From Candidatus Saccharimonadota bacterium (lineage in GTDB: Bacteria; Patescibacteriota; Saccharimonadia; QS-5-54-17), in the NCBI GenBank assembly GCA_007131065.1, contig SLRF01000056.1:1-5412 (forward strand): a DNA stretch of 5,412 nucleotides, written 5' to 3'. This document shows positions 5,212 through 5,412 of the stretch, piece by piece. The translations under genes and the position numbers were made by a program. Below the pieces are notes generated by a model, which saw nothing but the letters and a program-made list of their open reading frames with translations, was not told the DNA's origin and searched no databases. How positions within the stretch are numbered: position 1 is the first letter of the stretch; each line of letters opens with the position of its first letter.

Positions 5212-5227
5212 ATTGGGACTTTTCGTC
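5194..5227 (+). terminator. Terminator hairpin overlapping the gene end
   Basis: GACGAAAAGTCCCAAT (5194-5209) pairs perfectly over 16 bases with ATTGGGACTTTTCGTC (5212-5227). The TAA stop of the DUF5663-like gene (5209-5211) is at the tip. Seen as a smaller stem (GTCCCAAT with ATTGGGAC), it has an A run before and TTTT after, as in a bidirectional rho-independent terminator; the T run is short. It probably ends the rpsA-infB-rbfA transcript. Confidence 0.8.
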
Positions 5228-5229
5228 CA

Positions 5230-5264
5230 GTATTACGTATTATGTATAAGGTATAACGTATTAT
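5230..5264. repeat. GTATTAC-type heptamer array (right, inverted copy)
   Basis: Five consecutive 7-base units: GTATTAC, GTATTAT, GTATAAG, GTATAAC and GTATTAT, running on into ATATAA (5265-5270). These are the reverse complement of the ATACGTA-type units at 134-180, so the two arrays face each other about 5 kb apart. This one starts three bases after the terminator stem. Function unknown. Confidence 0.75.
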
Positions 5265-5271
5265 ATATAAC

Positions 5272-5365
5272 CACAGCACCAACCCCGCACCAATTCGAAG
5301 AATTGGTGTTCCACCTTTTTGCCAAAGCAAAAGGTGCGGGGTGGTGCGGGACCGCACTAGCTGTG
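5272..5365. other. Multi-branched palindromic element
   Basis: Nested inverted repeats fold 94 bases almost completely. The outer stem is CACAGC (5272-5277) with GCTGTG (5360-5365). The next is ACCAACCCCGCACC (5278-5291) with GGTGCGGGGTGGT (5333-5345), one bulged A. Inside are CACCAATTC (5288-5296) with GAATTGGTG (5300-5308), sharing a few bases with that stem, and CACCTTTTTGC (5312-5322) with GCAAAAGGTG (5327-5336), one bulged T; GTGCG (5344-5348) with CGCAC (5353-5357) forms a side arm. The inner stems compete in part. There is no open reading frame. It could be a structured RNA, a mobile-element end or a non-coding repeat. I see nothing definite in 5366-5412. Confidence 0.5.
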
Positions 5366-5412
5366 TAGGTGTTAAGACAAAGATGTATTTTATTCGAGTT
5401 AGCCTCTTACGA

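Noticed and set aside
4285..5357. Minus-strand frames of 62-140 codons opposite the infB end, rbfA and the last gene
   Set aside because: Antisense to genes with clear domains or ribosome sites; low-complexity Ser-rich products; no independent support.
5383..5412. ATG followed by ten open codons to the window edge
   Set aside because: It could start a downstream gene, but no ribosome binding site is seen and ten codons cannot be judged.

Overview
The window looks like a piece of chromosome from a bacterium of the Candidate Phyla Radiation (Patescibacteria), possibly Saccharibacteria-like. The reasons are compact translation genes, a short IF-2, a four-domain S1 protein, a small protein resembling the DUF5663 family typical of these genomes, a small sortase-type surface protein, a stand-alone GIY-YIG nuclease, and intergenic heptamer repeats. 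Stops include TAA, TAG and TGA (rbfA ends in TGA directly before another gene's promoter), so the recoded-TGA lineages (Gracilibacteria, Absconditabacteria) are unlikely. The phylum assignment is inferred from gene content, not from a marker search.

Layout. Positions 1-397 hold no convincing gene. They carry two families of 7-bp tandem repeats, a stem-loop presenting a strong Shine-Dalgarno sequence, and a good sigma70-type promoter. Positions 398-787 encode a small membrane or cell-wall protein with an LADTG sorting-like tail. A bidirectional terminator at about 828-857 separates it from a convergent GIY-YIG nuclease gene on the minus strand (871-1128). The 432-base gap 1129-1560 has no credible gene. 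It contains diverged direct repeats, a candidate promoter and a structured leader that may attenuate the next gene.

The translation block then runs on the plus strand: rpsA-like (1561-2607, four S1 domains), infB (2710-4512), rbfA (4513-4848, abutting infB with no gap) and a DUF5663-like gene (4882-5211). S1 brings mRNA to the 30S subunit, IF-2 places initiator tRNA, and RbfA matures the 30S subunit, so the block is a translation-initiation and 30S-assembly unit. The usual flanking genes nusA and truB are not next to infB-rbfA here. A strong hairpin at the end of the last gene closes the block, and a second heptamer array in the opposite orientation plus a highly structured roughly 95-base element follow it.

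No complete novel defence or mobile system is visible. The points most worth a second look are the heptamer arrays bracketing the block, the direct-repeat-flanked palindrome between rpsA and infB, the candidate rpsA attenuator, the unusual tRNA-binding C2 domain of IF-2, and the multi-branched element at the right end.
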